64,000 nt of DNA from VXYL01 sp965199875 (GTDB lineage: Bacteria > Pseudomonadota > Gammaproteobacteria > Pseudomonadales > Azotimanducaceae), in the NCBI GenBank assembly GCA_965199875.1, contig OZ241346.1:620001-684000 (forward strand), written 5' to 3'. This document shows, piece after piece, positions 1 through 8,519 of the stretch (within the stretch, counting starts at the first letter, position 1; every line of letters begins with the position of its first letter). The notes below the pieces were generated by a model. The model had not been told where the DNA came from. It made no database searches and saw only the letters and a list, made by a program, of their open reading frames with translations. Made by a program: the position numbers and the translations under genes.

Positions 1-384
1 CTCGGCATGGGCGGCACCGCGGCGACCATGCGCGTGCTGCGCGCCAATCTGCTCGACGAACTGAACAAGCCCTACGTGGTGACCGCCCGCGCCAAGGGCG
101 TGCGGCCGGTGAAGCTGGTGCTGAAGTATCCGCTGCGCATCGCGCTCAATCCCTTCGTCAGCACCGTCGGCCTGCTGCTGCCGACGCTGATCGCCGGGGA
201 AGCGATCATCTCCATCGTGCTCAACCTGCCCACCCTGGGCCAGCTGCTGCTCGACTCGCTGAGAACCCAGGACATGTTCCTCGCTGGCAGCGTCGTCATG
301 CTGCAAGTGATTCTGGTGCTGGTCGGACTGCTGCTCTCCGACCTGCTGCTGGCGTGGATCGATCCGCGCATCCGCTATGAGTGA
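1..384 (+). CDS. ABC transporter permease, DppB/OppB type (5'-truncated by window)
   Basis: This is the C-terminal 127 residues of a membrane subunit of a peptide-type ABC importer; the start lies before the window. The EAA-type coupling loop that contacts the ATPases is visible near the start (TARAKGVRPVKLVLKYPLR). It is followed by two hydrophobic stretches and the ending DPRIRYE, which is typical of DppB-like permeases. The stop overlaps the start of the next permease by eight bases (ATGAGTGA), so the four transporter genes form one translationally coupled operon. The substrate cannot be told, because the binding-protein gene is not in the window. Confidence 0.9.
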   Translation, partial: LGMGGTAATMRVLRANLLDELNKPYVVTARAKGVRPVKLVLKYPLRIALNPFVSTVGLLLPTLIAGEAIISIVLNLPTLGQLLLDSLRTQDMFLAGSVVMLQVILVLVGLLLSDLLLAWIDPRIRYE

Positions 385-1543
385 AGCGGTCGCCGCGCCG
401 CCGCAGCAGCCGCTTGCCGGCGCGCCGGCGGTCGAACCCCGGGGCGCCGAGCAGCTGGCGGAAATCACCCCCCGGGAGCTCACCTGGCGACGCTTCAAGC
501 GGCATCGTCTGGCGTTGGCCAGCGGCTGCTTCCTCGGCGTGCTCTACCTCGCCGCGGCGCTGTGCGAGTTCGTCTCGCCGTATCGTCCGGAAACCCGCAA
601 CGTCGCTGCCATCAACGCGCCGCCGATGCTGGTCCGCTTCTTCGACCAGGACGGCGCCTTCCATCTGCGGCCGTTCGTCTACGGCTACGACATGCAGGTG
701 AATCCCGACACCTGGATGCGCGAGTACACGGTGAATCCCGGCAAGCTCTATCCCCTCGAGTTCTTCGCCGAAGGCGACGAGTACGAACTGTGGGGGCTGT
801 TCAAGCTGAACCGCCACCTGTTCGCGCCCCGGGGCGGCTACGTACACGTCTTCGGCACCGACCAGCTGGGCCGCGACTTGTTCTCCCGGGTCTTCTACGG
901 AGCGCGCATTTCGCTCTCCATCGGCCTCGTCGGGCTGGTGATGACCTTCGTGCTCGGCATCGTCTTCGGCGGCCTCGCCGGCTACATCGGCGGCTGGGTG
1001 GACCGCGCCGTGCAGCGGGTCACCGCGGTGCTGCTGTCGATTCCCCAGCTGCCGCTGTGGATGGCGCTGACCGCGGCGCTGCCGCCGGCGTGGTCGCCTT
1101 TGCGCATCTACTTCGGCGTCACCATCATCCTGTCGCTGTTCGGCTGGACGATTCTGGCGCGCCAGGTCCGCGGGCGGTTCCTGGCGCTGCGCGTCGAGGA
1201 GTTCGTCGTCGCCGCGAGGCTGATCGGCGCGCGGCGGATGCGCGTCATCCTGCGCCACATGCTGCCGAACTTCCTCAGCCACACCATCACCACGGCGACG
1301 CTGGCCGTGCCGGCGATGATCATCGGCGAAACGGCGCTCAGCTTCCTCGGCATCGGCCTGCGCCCGCCGGTGGTCAGCTGGGGCGTGCTGCTGCAGCAGG
1401 CGCAGAACTACCAGGTGATCGTGATGACGCCGTGGCTGATGATTCCGGGGCTCTTCGTGGTGCTGGCGGTGATGGCCTTCAACCTGTTCGGCGACGGCCT
1501 GCGCGACGCCGCAGACCCCTACAGCACCGGAGGCCAGGGCTGA
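377..1543 (+). CDS. ABC transporter permease, DppC/OppC type, with large periplasmic insert
   Basis: Second membrane subunit of the peptide-type importer, 388 residues. One transmembrane segment lies near residues 45-67. A long non-membrane stretch of about 90 residues follows, then the conserved FGTDQLGRDLFSR element (about 155-168) and the remaining membrane helices. The EAA coupling loop is at about 273-297 (VVAARLIGARRMRVILRHM) and is followed by LPNFLSH. Most DppC proteins are near 300 residues, so the extra length sits between helix 1 and the GTDxxGRD element, as in YejE-like permeases. The start at 377 overlaps the preceding stop. The stop shares one base with the next ATG (TGATG). Confidence 0.9.
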   Translation: MSEAVAAPPQQPLAGAPAVEPRGAEQLAEITPRELTWRRFKRHRLALASGCFLGVLYLAAALCEFVSPYRPETRNVAAINAPPMLVRFFDQDGAFHLRPFVYGYDMQVNPDTWMREYTVNPGKLYPLEFFAEGDEYELWGLFKLNRHLFAPRGGYVHVFGTDQLGRDLFSRVFYGARISLSIGLVGLVMTFVLGIVFGGLAGYIGGWVDRAVQRVTAVLLSIPQLPLWMALTAALPPAWSPLRIYFGVTIILSLFGWTILARQVRGRFLALRVEEFVVAARLIGARRMRVILRHMLPNFLSHTITTATLAVPAMIIGETALSFLGIGLRPPVVSWGVLLQQAQNYQVIVMTPWLMIPGLFVVLAVMAFNLFGDGLRDAADPYSTGGQG

Positions 1544-2493
1544 TGGCGGAACCGGTGCTTGGCATTCGCGATCTGGCGGTGGAGTTCAAGACCGACACCG
1601 GCCTCACCCACGCCCTGCGCAACGTCGGCTTCGACGTGCCGCGCGGCGAGGTGACCGCCATCGTCGGCGAATCCGGTTCGGGCAAGTCCGTCACCGCCAA
1701 CTGCATCATGCGCCTGGTGCAGCCGCCGGGGCGGATCACCCAGGGCAGCATCCGCTTCGCGCCTCGGCACGGCGAAGCCTTCGACATCGTGGCGCTGGCC
1801 GACAAGGACCCGCGCCTCCTGGACTTGCGCGGCGGCCACATCAGCATGGTCTTCCAGGAACCGATGACGGCGCTGTCGCCGGTACACGACATCGGCGGCC
1901 AGGTGGCCGAGGCCATTCTCTGCCACCGCAGCGTCGGCAAGGAGCAGGCATGGGCGGAAGCCGCGCAGATGCTGGAGCGGGTGGGCATCGGCGACATCGA
2001 GCGGCGCATGAGGATGTACCCCTTCGAGTTCTCCGGCGGCATGCGCCAGCGCGTCGTCATCGCCACCGCGCTGGTGTGCAATCCGGAAGTGCTGATCTGC
2101 GACGAGCCCACCACGGCGCTGGACGTCACCATCCAGGCGGAGATTCTGACGCTGATTCGCAGCCTGCAGGACGAACTGAAGAACTCGGTCATCTTCATCA
2201 CCCACGATCTGGGCGTGGTGGCGCAGATCGCCGACCACGTGGTGGTGATGTACCAGGGCCGGGTGCTGGAGATCGGCACCGTCCGGCAAGTGCTCAAGGA
2301 ACCGCTGCATCCCTACACCAAGGGGCTGCTGAAAGCCATTCCCGGCATCGTGCCGCCCGGCGAGCGGCTGGCGACCATCGCCAGCGTGGTCGGCGACGCG
2401 GACATCACCACGCCCTTCCCGCTGCTCCAGCTGAGCGACGGACGGCAGGTAAGCCTGCCCAGGGAGCAGCTGCCGACGGAGATGCTGGCGTGA
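1543..2493 (+). CDS. ABC transporter ATP-binding protein, DppD/OppD type
   Basis: Cytoplasmic ATPase subunit, 316 residues, powering the importer encoded just upstream. Walker A GESGSGKS is at 42-49, the Q-loop glutamine at 105, the signature SGGMRQR at 164-170, Walker B VLICDEP at 183-189 and the switch histidine at 221. HPYTKGLLKAIP at 256-267 is the family's oligopeptide C-terminal element. The frame is open far upstream, but that part is a shadow of the permease gene; the ATG at 1543 shares a base with the permease stop and begins a normal ATPase N-terminus. The usual cysteine-rich tail (CxFxxRC) of OppD proteins is absent. Confidence 0.93.
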   Translation: MAEPVLGIRDLAVEFKTDTGLTHALRNVGFDVPRGEVTAIVGESGSGKSVTANCIMRLVQPPGRITQGSIRFAPRHGEAFDIVALADKDPRLLDLRGGHISMVFQEPMTALSPVHDIGGQVAEAILCHRSVGKEQAWAEAAQMLERVGIGDIERRMRMYPFEFSGGMRQRVVIATALVCNPEVLICDEPTTALDVTIQAEILTLIRSLQDELKNSVIFITHDLGVVAQIADHVVVMYQGRVLEIGTVRQVLKEPLHPYTKGLLKAIPGIVPPGERLATIASVVGDADITTPFPLLQLSDGRQVSLPREQLPTEMLA

Positions 2494-3305
2494 GCGAGCC
2501 GCTGCTCGAAGTGCGCGCCTTGAGCAAGTTCTTCGACGGAGTCGCCGCCGTGGAGGACGTCTCCTTCGACCTGGCGCGGGCGGAGACCCTAGGCGTGGTC
2601 GGCGAGTCCGGCTCCGGCAAGACCACGCTGGCGCGCTGCATCCTGCGCGCCATCGACCCGGATGCCGGCACCGTGCGCTTCAACGCCGCCGCCGGCTGGA
2701 CGAACCTGCACGACCTCTCGGCCAAGGCCCTGGTGCCCCTTCGGCGCGAGATGCAGATGATCTTCCAGGACCCGTTTTCGTCCCTCAATCCGCGCATGAC
2801 CGTGCGCCAGATCGTCGAGGAGCCGCTGCTGGTGCATGGCGAACGCAATCGCGGCAAACGTCTCGAGCAGGCCCGCGAGATGCTGGATCTGGTGCAGCTG
2901 GAACGCGACTCGCTGACCCGCTATCCCCATGCGTTCTCCGGCGGCCAGCGGCAGCGCATCGGCATCGCCCGCGCCCTGGTGCTGCGCCCGTCGTTCGTGG
3001 TCTGCGACGAGTCCGTCTCGGCGCTCGACGTTTCGGTGCAGGCGCAGATCATCAATCTGCTGGAAGATCTGCAGACGGAACTGGGCCTCACCTATCTGTT
3101 CGTCGCCCACGATCTTGCCGTGGTGCGGCACATCTGCGATCGGGTGCTGGTGATGCACCAGGGCCGCGTGGTGGAAACCGGCAGCGTGCTGGACGTCTTC
3201 GAGCGCCCGCAGCAGAACTACACCAAGCTGCTGCTCTCGGCGATTCCGTCGCCGGACCCGGACGTGGCGCTGAAGCCTTTGGACCGCCAAGCCCTCGGGC
3301 TGTAG
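2490..3305 (+). CDS. ABC transporter ATP-binding protein, DppF/OppF type
   Basis: Second ATPase of the importer, 271 residues. Walker A GESGSGKT is at 38-45, Q-loop Q93, signature SGGQRQR at 150-156, Walker B VVCDE at 170-174 and switch histidine H207. The GTG start at 2490 overlaps the preceding stop (GTGA) and gives the family's usual N-terminus (SEPLLEVRALSKFF). It is the last gene of the operon and faces the dioxygenase gene convergently. It is shorter than many OppF proteins because the tail after the AIPSPDP element is brief. D and F roles are assigned by order and by similarity of the C-terminal motif. Confidence 0.92.
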   Translation: MSEPLLEVRALSKFFDGVAAVEDVSFDLARAETLGVVGESGSGKTTLARCILRAIDPDAGTVRFNAAAGWTNLHDLSAKALVPLRREMQMIFQDPFSSLNPRMTVRQIVEEPLLVHGERNRGKRLEQAREMLDLVQLERDSLTRYPHAFSGGQRQRIGIARALVLRPSFVVCDESVSALDVSVQAQIINLLEDLQTELGLTYLFVAHDLAVVRHICDRVLVMHQGRVVETGSVLDVFERPQQNYTKLLLSAIPSPDPDVALKPLDRQALGL

Positions 3306-3324
3306 GCCGCTTCCCGCCAGCGAA

Positions 3325-3344
3325 CGCGCCCCCCGCAGGGCGTG
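3325..3344. terminator. Candidate hairpin between convergent genes
   Basis: A GC-rich inverted repeat (CGCGCCC pairing with GGGCGTG, one G-T pair, six-base loop) occupies most of the 42-base gap between the convergent ABC ATPase and PhyH genes. Position and symmetry fit a bidirectional terminator. No T-tract follows on either strand, so rho-independent function is uncertain. Confidence 0.35.
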
Positions 3345-3347
3345 CGC

Positions 3348-4157
3348 CTAGTCTTCCATCAACGCCTTGTAGCGGGTTCGTCCATGGCGGCGGGCCAGCT
3401 GCCGTTCCGCCTCGCCCGTGTCGGTGCGTGGACGCGGCACCAGCTCGAAGTTGCCGTAGGCGTCTTCGCCGGCGACGAGGATGGCGCGGTCGCCTTCGAC
3501 CTTGGTCTGGCGGACGTCCGTCGCGCAGTAGCGCAGCACCATGCCGATGCGCCGGTCGCTGCCGCGGTTGGGTTCCGAACCATGCACGACGCGCACGTGG
3601 TGGATGGACATCTCGCCGATGGCCAGCGGCGTCAGCACGGTCTTCGACTCGTCCACCGGCATCGCCACCACCTGGCCTCGGCTCAGCAGGTTGTCCTGGG
3701 CGTAGGTGTCGTCCTGCGGCATGACCGGCCCCAGATGGCTGCCGGGCAGGAAGCGCATGGGGCCGGTGTCGGCGCTGGCGTCGGACAACGCGATCCAGGC
3801 GCTGGCGACGTGATGCGGTTCCAAACCCCAGTAGGTGGCGTCCTGATGGTAGGAGACGTAGCCCGGCCCGCCCGCTTCCTTGATGAACCAGTCCATCGAC
3901 CACAGCAGCACGTTGGGGCCCAGCAGCGAAGCGACGGGTTCGACGATGCGCGAATCGTGGACCAGGTCCCAGGCCCAGGCGTGGGTGATGGGCAGGCCGC
4001 TGCGGGCAGCGCGTTCTCCGCCCGCAGGGGCGCTCGCTTCGGCGCGCTCCAGCCGCTGGCGGTAGGCGTGCGCCTCGGCTTCGGAAAACGCCCGGATAGG
4101 CCAGACGAAGCCGTTGGCGCGGTACTCGGCGATGCGCGCGTTGCTGAGCGCGGTCAT
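3348..4157 (-). CDS. Phytanoyl-CoA dioxygenase (PhyH) family protein
   Basis: Predicted Fe(II)/2-oxoglutarate-dependent oxygenase, 269 residues, cytoplasmic with no signal peptide. The iron-binding HxD is H104-Q-D106 within SYHQDATYW. The distal histidine is most likely H192 in VVHGSEPNRGSDRRIG, with R202/R203 placed to bind 2-oxoglutarate. These motifs are diagnostic of the PhyH family, whose members hydroxylate varied small molecules, so the substrate is unknown. It starts four bases after the stop of the zinc-ribbon gene, so the EthD, zinc-ribbon and PhyH genes probably share a transcript. Confidence 0.88.
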   Translation of the reverse strand: MTALSNARIAEYRANGFVWPIRAFSEAEAHAYRQRLERAEASAPAGGERAARSGLPITHAWAWDLVHDSRIVEPVASLLGPNVLLWSMDWFIKEAGGPGYVSYHQDATYWGLEPHHVASAWIALSDASADTGPMRFLPGSHLGPVMPQDDTYAQDNLLSRGQVVAMPVDESKTVLTPLAIGEMSIHHVRVVHGSEPNRGSDRRIGMVLRYCATDVRQTKVEGDRAILVAGEDAYGNFELVPRPRTDTGEAERQLARRHGRTRYKALMED

Positions 4158-4161
4158 TGGG

Positions 4162-4560
4162 CTAGCGAAACAGCTCGTCGAGCTTGCGCCGGGCTTCGTC
4201 GGCCTCGCCGGGCGGTTCGTTCGGCGCGGGCAAATCTTCCAACGCCTCCGCGGCCTCCTCCGCGCCTTTGCCGAACAGCGCCTGCAAGTCGGACTTCGCC
4301 TGCTCGGCGCGTTGCTTGGAACCGGCGCGGTAGCTGCCAGCCGCAGGCCTGAAGTAGTCGCAGAAGTTGGCGCCTTCCTTGTGCACCGGCGGTTCGGCGC
4401 GCTCGTCCGCGCAGGGATTGGTCGCCTTGTCGATGAAGTGGCGGCACATGCGGCAGCAGTGCAAATCCTCGAAGCACTCGGGACAGTTCATGTGCCGCGT
4501 GATCGGGCGCGGCAGTTCCGCCAGCGACGCATTGCAGTTCCAGCAGGCGAGTTCGGCCAT
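4162..4560 (-). CDS. Cysteine-rich zinc-ribbon protein of unknown function
   Basis: A 132-residue protein I do not recognise. Its first half holds nine cysteines: C6 and C9 (CWNC), C26 and C29 (CPEC), C35, C36 and C39 (CCRMC), C50 and C67. This suggests one or two bound zinc ions in treble-clef or ribbon folds. The second half is charged and helical (AEQAKSDLQALFGKGAEEAA). I chose the ATG at 4560 over an upstream in-frame ATG at 4629 because the latter runs back into the EthD gene and adds an arginine/tryptophan-rich, non-conserved-looking stretch. It lies between EthD and PhyH genes with gaps of 13 and 4 bases. Confidence 0.72.
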   Translation of the reverse strand: MAELACWNCNASLAELPRPITRHMNCPECFEDLHCCRMCRHFIDKATNPCADERAEPPVHKEGANFCDYFRPAAGSYRAGSKQRAEQAKSDLQALFGKGAEEAAEALEDLPAPNEPPGEADEARRKLDELFR

Positions 4561-4573
4561 CGGGGCTACGCCC

Positions 4574-5293
4574 TCACGGAATGCCCACCATCTCGGTACG
4601 CGCCGCCAGCGCCAGCGTGCGTTCGCCATCGATCCAGCGCTCGATGCCGTCCGCCGCGATGGCCTCGCGGTAGTCGGCCCAGCCGCGGGCGTCGTGAAAG
4701 TAGAGCTCGGCCATGCCGGCGTAGGGTTCGTCGGCGTGCAGGCTGTGGCTGACCACGTAGCGGAATCCGCCCACCTGGCGCATGGTCTCGCCGACGTTCG
4801 GAACGTGTACCTCCAGCCAGTGCCGGAAGAAGGCGTCGTAGTCCGCCTCTGCGTTGGCGGCCACCAGAAAGCTCATTTTGAAAAAGCCGGAGCGGGTCGT
4901 CGGATAGGGCGCGTTGAGCGTCAGCGGCGCCGTGGGCAGGCCGCCATCGATCACCACGTATTCCCGGGTCGCCCAAGGCATGTACGGTTCGGCCTTCTGC
5001 TGGAAGGTGTCCCGGGGCTCGCGGCCGAAGCCGACGGCGGGCTTTGGCAGCGGCCGCGGCCACCACAGCTGCGCCACGCCGTCCCACGGGTGCGAGCCCT
5101 CGGCGTTGGCGTCGAACAGCGTGGCGAAGTAGCGCGTCGCATGCATCCGGCCGCGCTCGGCGGCGTCCTTCTGGCCCTGGATGACGCCGGGCATGTGGTT
5201 GGCGAACCAGTGCGCCACCAGTTCTTCCCTGGAAGTGTCCGGCTTGCGCTTGATGAGGTACATCATCTTCGCGCCAGGCGTTTCGCGAACCAT
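4574..5293 (-). CDS. EthD domain protein (dimeric alpha-beta barrel, two copies)
   Basis: A 239-residue protein with two related EthD-like halves. The first begins with MMYLIKRKPDTSREELVAHW and contains HMPGVI. The second begins near KMSFLVAANAEADYDAFFRHW and contains VHVPNVGETM. The Hx-W / H-x-P pattern in each half is typical of this ferredoxin-like dimeric barrel family. EthD proteins accompany many catabolic oxygenases, sometimes as essential small partners, but no reaction can be assigned here. The start is supported by an AGAGGG ribosome site about eight bases upstream. It is the first gene of a probable three-gene unit ending in the PhyH oxygenase. Confidence 0.8.
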   Translation of the reverse strand: MVRETPGAKMMYLIKRKPDTSREELVAHWFANHMPGVIQGQKDAAERGRMHATRYFATLFDANAEGSHPWDGVAQLWWPRPLPKPAVGFGREPRDTFQQKAEPYMPWATREYVVIDGGLPTAPLTLNAPYPTTRSGFFKMSFLVAANAEADYDAFFRHWLEVHVPNVGETMRQVGGFRYVVSHSLHADEPYAGMAELYFHDARGWADYREAIAADGIERWIDGERTLALAARTEMVGIP

Positions 5294-5366
5294 GCCAAGT
5301 GCCCTCTAACGCGACAGCCAGCGAATCATAGCACTTGCTGGCCGCCCGAAGGACGCGCCCAGCCGC

Positions 5367-8300
5367 TCATCCGGCCTGCGCCTCGCGCAGCGCCCGCGGG
5401 AACGGATTGACCGCAGAGGTCATGGTCTCGCCGATCATCGCAACGGCTGGCACCAGCAGCAGCACGCCGAGGCTTGCGAAGACGATTCCGCCGCCGAGGC
5501 TGATGACCATCGGCACCAGAAACTGAATCGCCTCGCTCTTGTCGTAGATCATCGGCAGCAGTCCCATCACCGTGGTGATGGTGGTCAGCACGATGGCCCT
5601 GGCGCGCTGCTGGGCGGCGGCGGCAATCGCCGCGACGGCCGGCAGCTGCGCATCCTCGGCGCGGATGCGGTTGTAGCGATCGAGCAGAATCAAGGTGTCG
5701 TTCACCACCACGCCGGAGACCGCGATGATGCCGAACAAGGACATGTTGGTCAGCTCGTAGCCAAGCAGAAGGTGGCCGAAGACGACGCCGACCAGCGCCA
5801 ACGGCACGCCGGCCAGCGCCAGGAGCGGCTGTGCGAAGCTGCGCAGCTGCGCGGCCAGGAGACCGTAGACCAGCACCAGCGCCAGCGGGAACGACCACGC
5901 CAGCGTGCCGAGCATCGAGCTCGCGTCGCGGATGGCGCCGTGTTCCTCGATGGCCAGCCCCGGATAGCGGGCCAGGAGCCGCGGCAGAATGTTCGCGTGG
6001 ATGTCGGCGTTGACCTGCCAGGCCCTGGACACCTCCGAGTCGAACCAGCCGGTGACCGTGACGGCGCGAACGCCGTCCACGCGCAGCAAACTCGCGTAGT
6101 CCTGGTTCTCGGTGACCGTGGCCACCGACGACAACGGCGCATCCCTGCCCGGCAGCCGTATGCGTTCGTCGAGCAGATCGGCAAGACGGCGGCGGCGTTC
6201 GTCCGGATAGCGCACCATCACCCGCAGTTCATCGCGCCCGCGCTGAATGCGCTGCACCTCGGCGCCGAAGAAGGCGTTGCGCAGCTGGTTGACCACCCTG
6301 CCCGGAGTCAACCCGGCGGCAACGCCGGCTTCGGTCAGCCGCACGTCGTAGCGTCGCTTGCCCCGCAGCGACGAGTTCTGCACGTCGTACACCGCTTCGA
6401 GGTCGCCGATGGCGGTCTCCATGTCGGCAACGGCTTGCGCCAGAACTCGATCGTCGTCGTGCCTCAGCAGGTAGGACACCGCCGGGGCGGCCAGCTCGGT
6501 AGGAGCCTGGAACGATACGGTCTCGGCGCCGGACAGTTCGCCGAGAGCGTGCCGCCAAAGATGCTCGTAGTCGGTGGCGAAGACCGTTCGCAGGGGCGGC
6601 GGGTTGAACTTCACCTCCACCGTGGCAAGGTTGTCCGCGGCAGGCCCAAGCTGCCGGCCGGCGAAGTACTCGAAGGGCCGATGCTCGCCGACGATCAAGG
6701 CAATCGAGGCCACCGCCGCCCCGCCGGCCGCCTGGTTGGCGGCCCGAGCCGCATCCACCACCTGCCGGGCTGCCGCTTCGGTGATCTCGAAGCGCGTGCC
6801 CTGGGGCATGGTGATGGTCGCCTGGTAGCGGTCCGCCGAGAAACTGCTGGGAAATCCGATGTAGCGGACGACGTCCAGCGCGAACAGCGCCGCCGCCACC
6901 GCCACCAGGCCGGCGACCGCCAGCACCGTCAGGTAGGGGTGGCGCACCGCCAGCACGATCGCCCGCACCACTCTGCTCTGAATGAACCCGTCCACGCGAA
7001 GACGCACCGCGGTCTGCCACTCGGCCAGCGGCGAACGGCTCCACGGCGTCTGCGGCGCCAGGTGGCCGGGCAGAATGCAGAACGCTTCGATCAGCGAAAC
7101 CGCCAGCACCAGGGCGATGACCACGGGCATGACCGCGACCAGCTGCCCCCAGGCGTCGTCCAGGGGATACAGCGCAAAGAACATCACCACGGTGGTGAGT
7201 GCGCCGGTGGCCACCGGACCGGCCACGGCGCGGACGCCGGTGAGGGACGCCGCGGCGCCGCGGATGCCGCTGTCGCGCTGCCGGGCGATGCTCTCGCCCA
7301 CCACCACCGCGTCGTCGACAACGATGCCGGTGACGACGAAGAACGAAAACATGGTCAGCATGTTGACGGTCATCCCGGCGACCTCGAAGAACACCAGCGC
7401 GCCAAGGAAGGAAACCGGAATGCCCATCGCGATCCACAGCGCGATGCGCAAGTCGAAGATCACCAGCAGGGTCAGAAACACCAGCACGACGCCGATCACG
7501 GCGTTGCTGCTGACCACGGCGATCCGATCGGCGATGAACACGCTCTCGTCGTGCCACACGGACACCTCGGTTCCCTGGGCCGGCACGTAGCTGGCGAGCC
7601 GCTGCCTGACCTGCCGGGCCACTTCCCGCAGGGACTGGCCGCTGCGCGCGTCGACACGCACGAAGACGGCGGGACGCGAGTCCACCTCGTTGACGAGGTC
7701 CTTCTCCACGAATCCGTCGCTGAGCGTTGCCACGTCGCGCAGGCGCACCACGGCGCCGTTCGCCTGGGCGACGAGCACGATGTCCCCGAACTCTTCCGCG
7801 CGGGTGCGCTTGGCGAAGGTGCTGAGCAGGACATCGCCGGAACCGGTGCGCAGCTGCCCGCCGGTCAGGTTGAAGGACGACTCGCGCAGGCGGCTGGCAA
7901 CCTCGCCGATGCCGAGACCGTGGCGGCGCAGCGCCTCTTCGCTGACCTCGACGTGGATCTCCCGATCCCGCGCGCCGACCAGCGAAACGAAGGAAATGCC
8001 CGGCAGCGCCAACAGCGCGTCGCGCAACGCCTCGGCGTCCTCGCGCAGGTCGTGCTCGCTGGCAATGGCCGACGTCAGCGCCAGCACCACCACCTTGCGA
8101 GTCGCCTCGGTGCGCTCCACTTCCGCTTGGTCGGCGTTGGTCGGTGGAAAGTTCTCGATGCGCTCAACGGCGGTTCTGACGGCGTCGTGGACTTCCGCGG
8201 CGTCGGCGAAAGGCTGCAGCTCGGCGGTCACGACGCCGACCCCTTCCTCGGCCCGGGACCGCACGCGACGCACGCCAACGATGCCGGAGACGCTCTCCTC

Positions 8301-8519
8301 GACTCGGCGGGTGATTTCCTCCTCCACCACTTCCGGCGTCGAACCGGGATAGGGCACGGTGACGGTGATCGCGCGCGGGTCGTACTCGGGAACCCTCTCG
8401 AAGACGATGTGGTTGGTCGCCAGCAAGCCGCCGCCGAGCAACAGCAGCATGAGGGTGTTGGCAGCAACGCCGTTGTTGGCGAAGTAGCCAACCAGCCTGT
8501 CCGGCAGGCTTGACGTCAT
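5367..8519 (-). CDS. RND efflux transporter permease (second of tandem pair)
   Basis: Inner-membrane proton-driven pump subunit, 1050 residues, the normal RND length. It shows the N-terminal anchor (GYFANNGVAANTLMLLLLG), two large periplasmic regions, the membrane DD pair in TGIVVDDAVVVGE at about residue 400, and an internal duplication. The position corresponding to the relay lysine in AcrB reads as VVNDTLILLDRYNR, with asparagine. The start ATG at 8519 overlaps the upstream pump's stop (ATGA). The frame stays open for another 744 codons upstream, but that is the antisense-rich shadow of the other pump. Sequence is clearly paralogous to the neighbouring pump along its whole length. Confidence 0.92.
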   Translation of the reverse strand: MTSSLPDRLVGYFANNGVAANTLMLLLLGGGLLATNHIVFERVPEYDPRAITVTVPYPGSTPEVVEEEITRRVEESVSGIVGVRRVRSRAEEGVGVVTAELQPFADAAEVHDAVRTAVERIENFPPTNADQAEVERTEATRKVVVLALTSAIASEHDLREDAEALRDALLALPGISFVSLVGARDREIHVEVSEEALRRHGLGIGEVASRLRESSFNLTGGQLRTGSGDVLLSTFAKRTRAEEFGDIVLVAQANGAVVRLRDVATLSDGFVEKDLVNEVDSRPAVFVRVDARSGQSLREVARQVRQRLASYVPAQGTEVSVWHDESVFIADRIAVVSSNAVIGVVLVFLTLLVIFDLRIALWIAMGIPVSFLGALVFFEVAGMTVNMLTMFSFFVVTGIVVDDAVVVGESIARQRDSGIRGAAASLTGVRAVAGPVATGALTTVVMFFALYPLDDAWGQLVAVMPVVIALVLAVSLIEAFCILPGHLAPQTPWSRSPLAEWQTAVRLRVDGFIQSRVVRAIVLAVRHPYLTVLAVAGLVAVAAALFALDVVRYIGFPSSFSADRYQATITMPQGTRFEITEAAARQVVDAARAANQAAGGAAVASIALIVGEHRPFEYFAGRQLGPAADNLATVEVKFNPPPLRTVFATDYEHLWRHALGELSGAETVSFQAPTELAAPAVSYLLRHDDDRVLAQAVADMETAIGDLEAVYDVQNSSLRGKRRYDVRLTEAGVAAGLTPGRVVNQLRNAFFGAEVQRIQRGRDELRVMVRYPDERRRRLADLLDERIRLPGRDAPLSSVATVTENQDYASLLRVDGVRAVTVTGWFDSEVSRAWQVNADIHANILPRLLARYPGLAIEEHGAIRDASSMLGTLAWSFPLALVLVYGLLAAQLRSFAQPLLALAGVPLALVGVVFGHLLLGYELTNMSLFGIIAVSGVVVNDTLILLDRYNRIRAEDAQLPAVAAIAAAAQQRARAIVLTTITTVMGLLPMIYDKSEAIQFLVPMVISLGGGIVFASLGVLLLVPAVAMIGETMTSAVNPFPRALREAQAG

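Noticed and set aside
5772..8513. A 913-codon plus-strand open frame antisense to the second RND gene.
   Set aside because: The protein is His/Gln/Arg/Asp-rich with no domain pattern, which is what the complement of GC-rich coding sequence gives.
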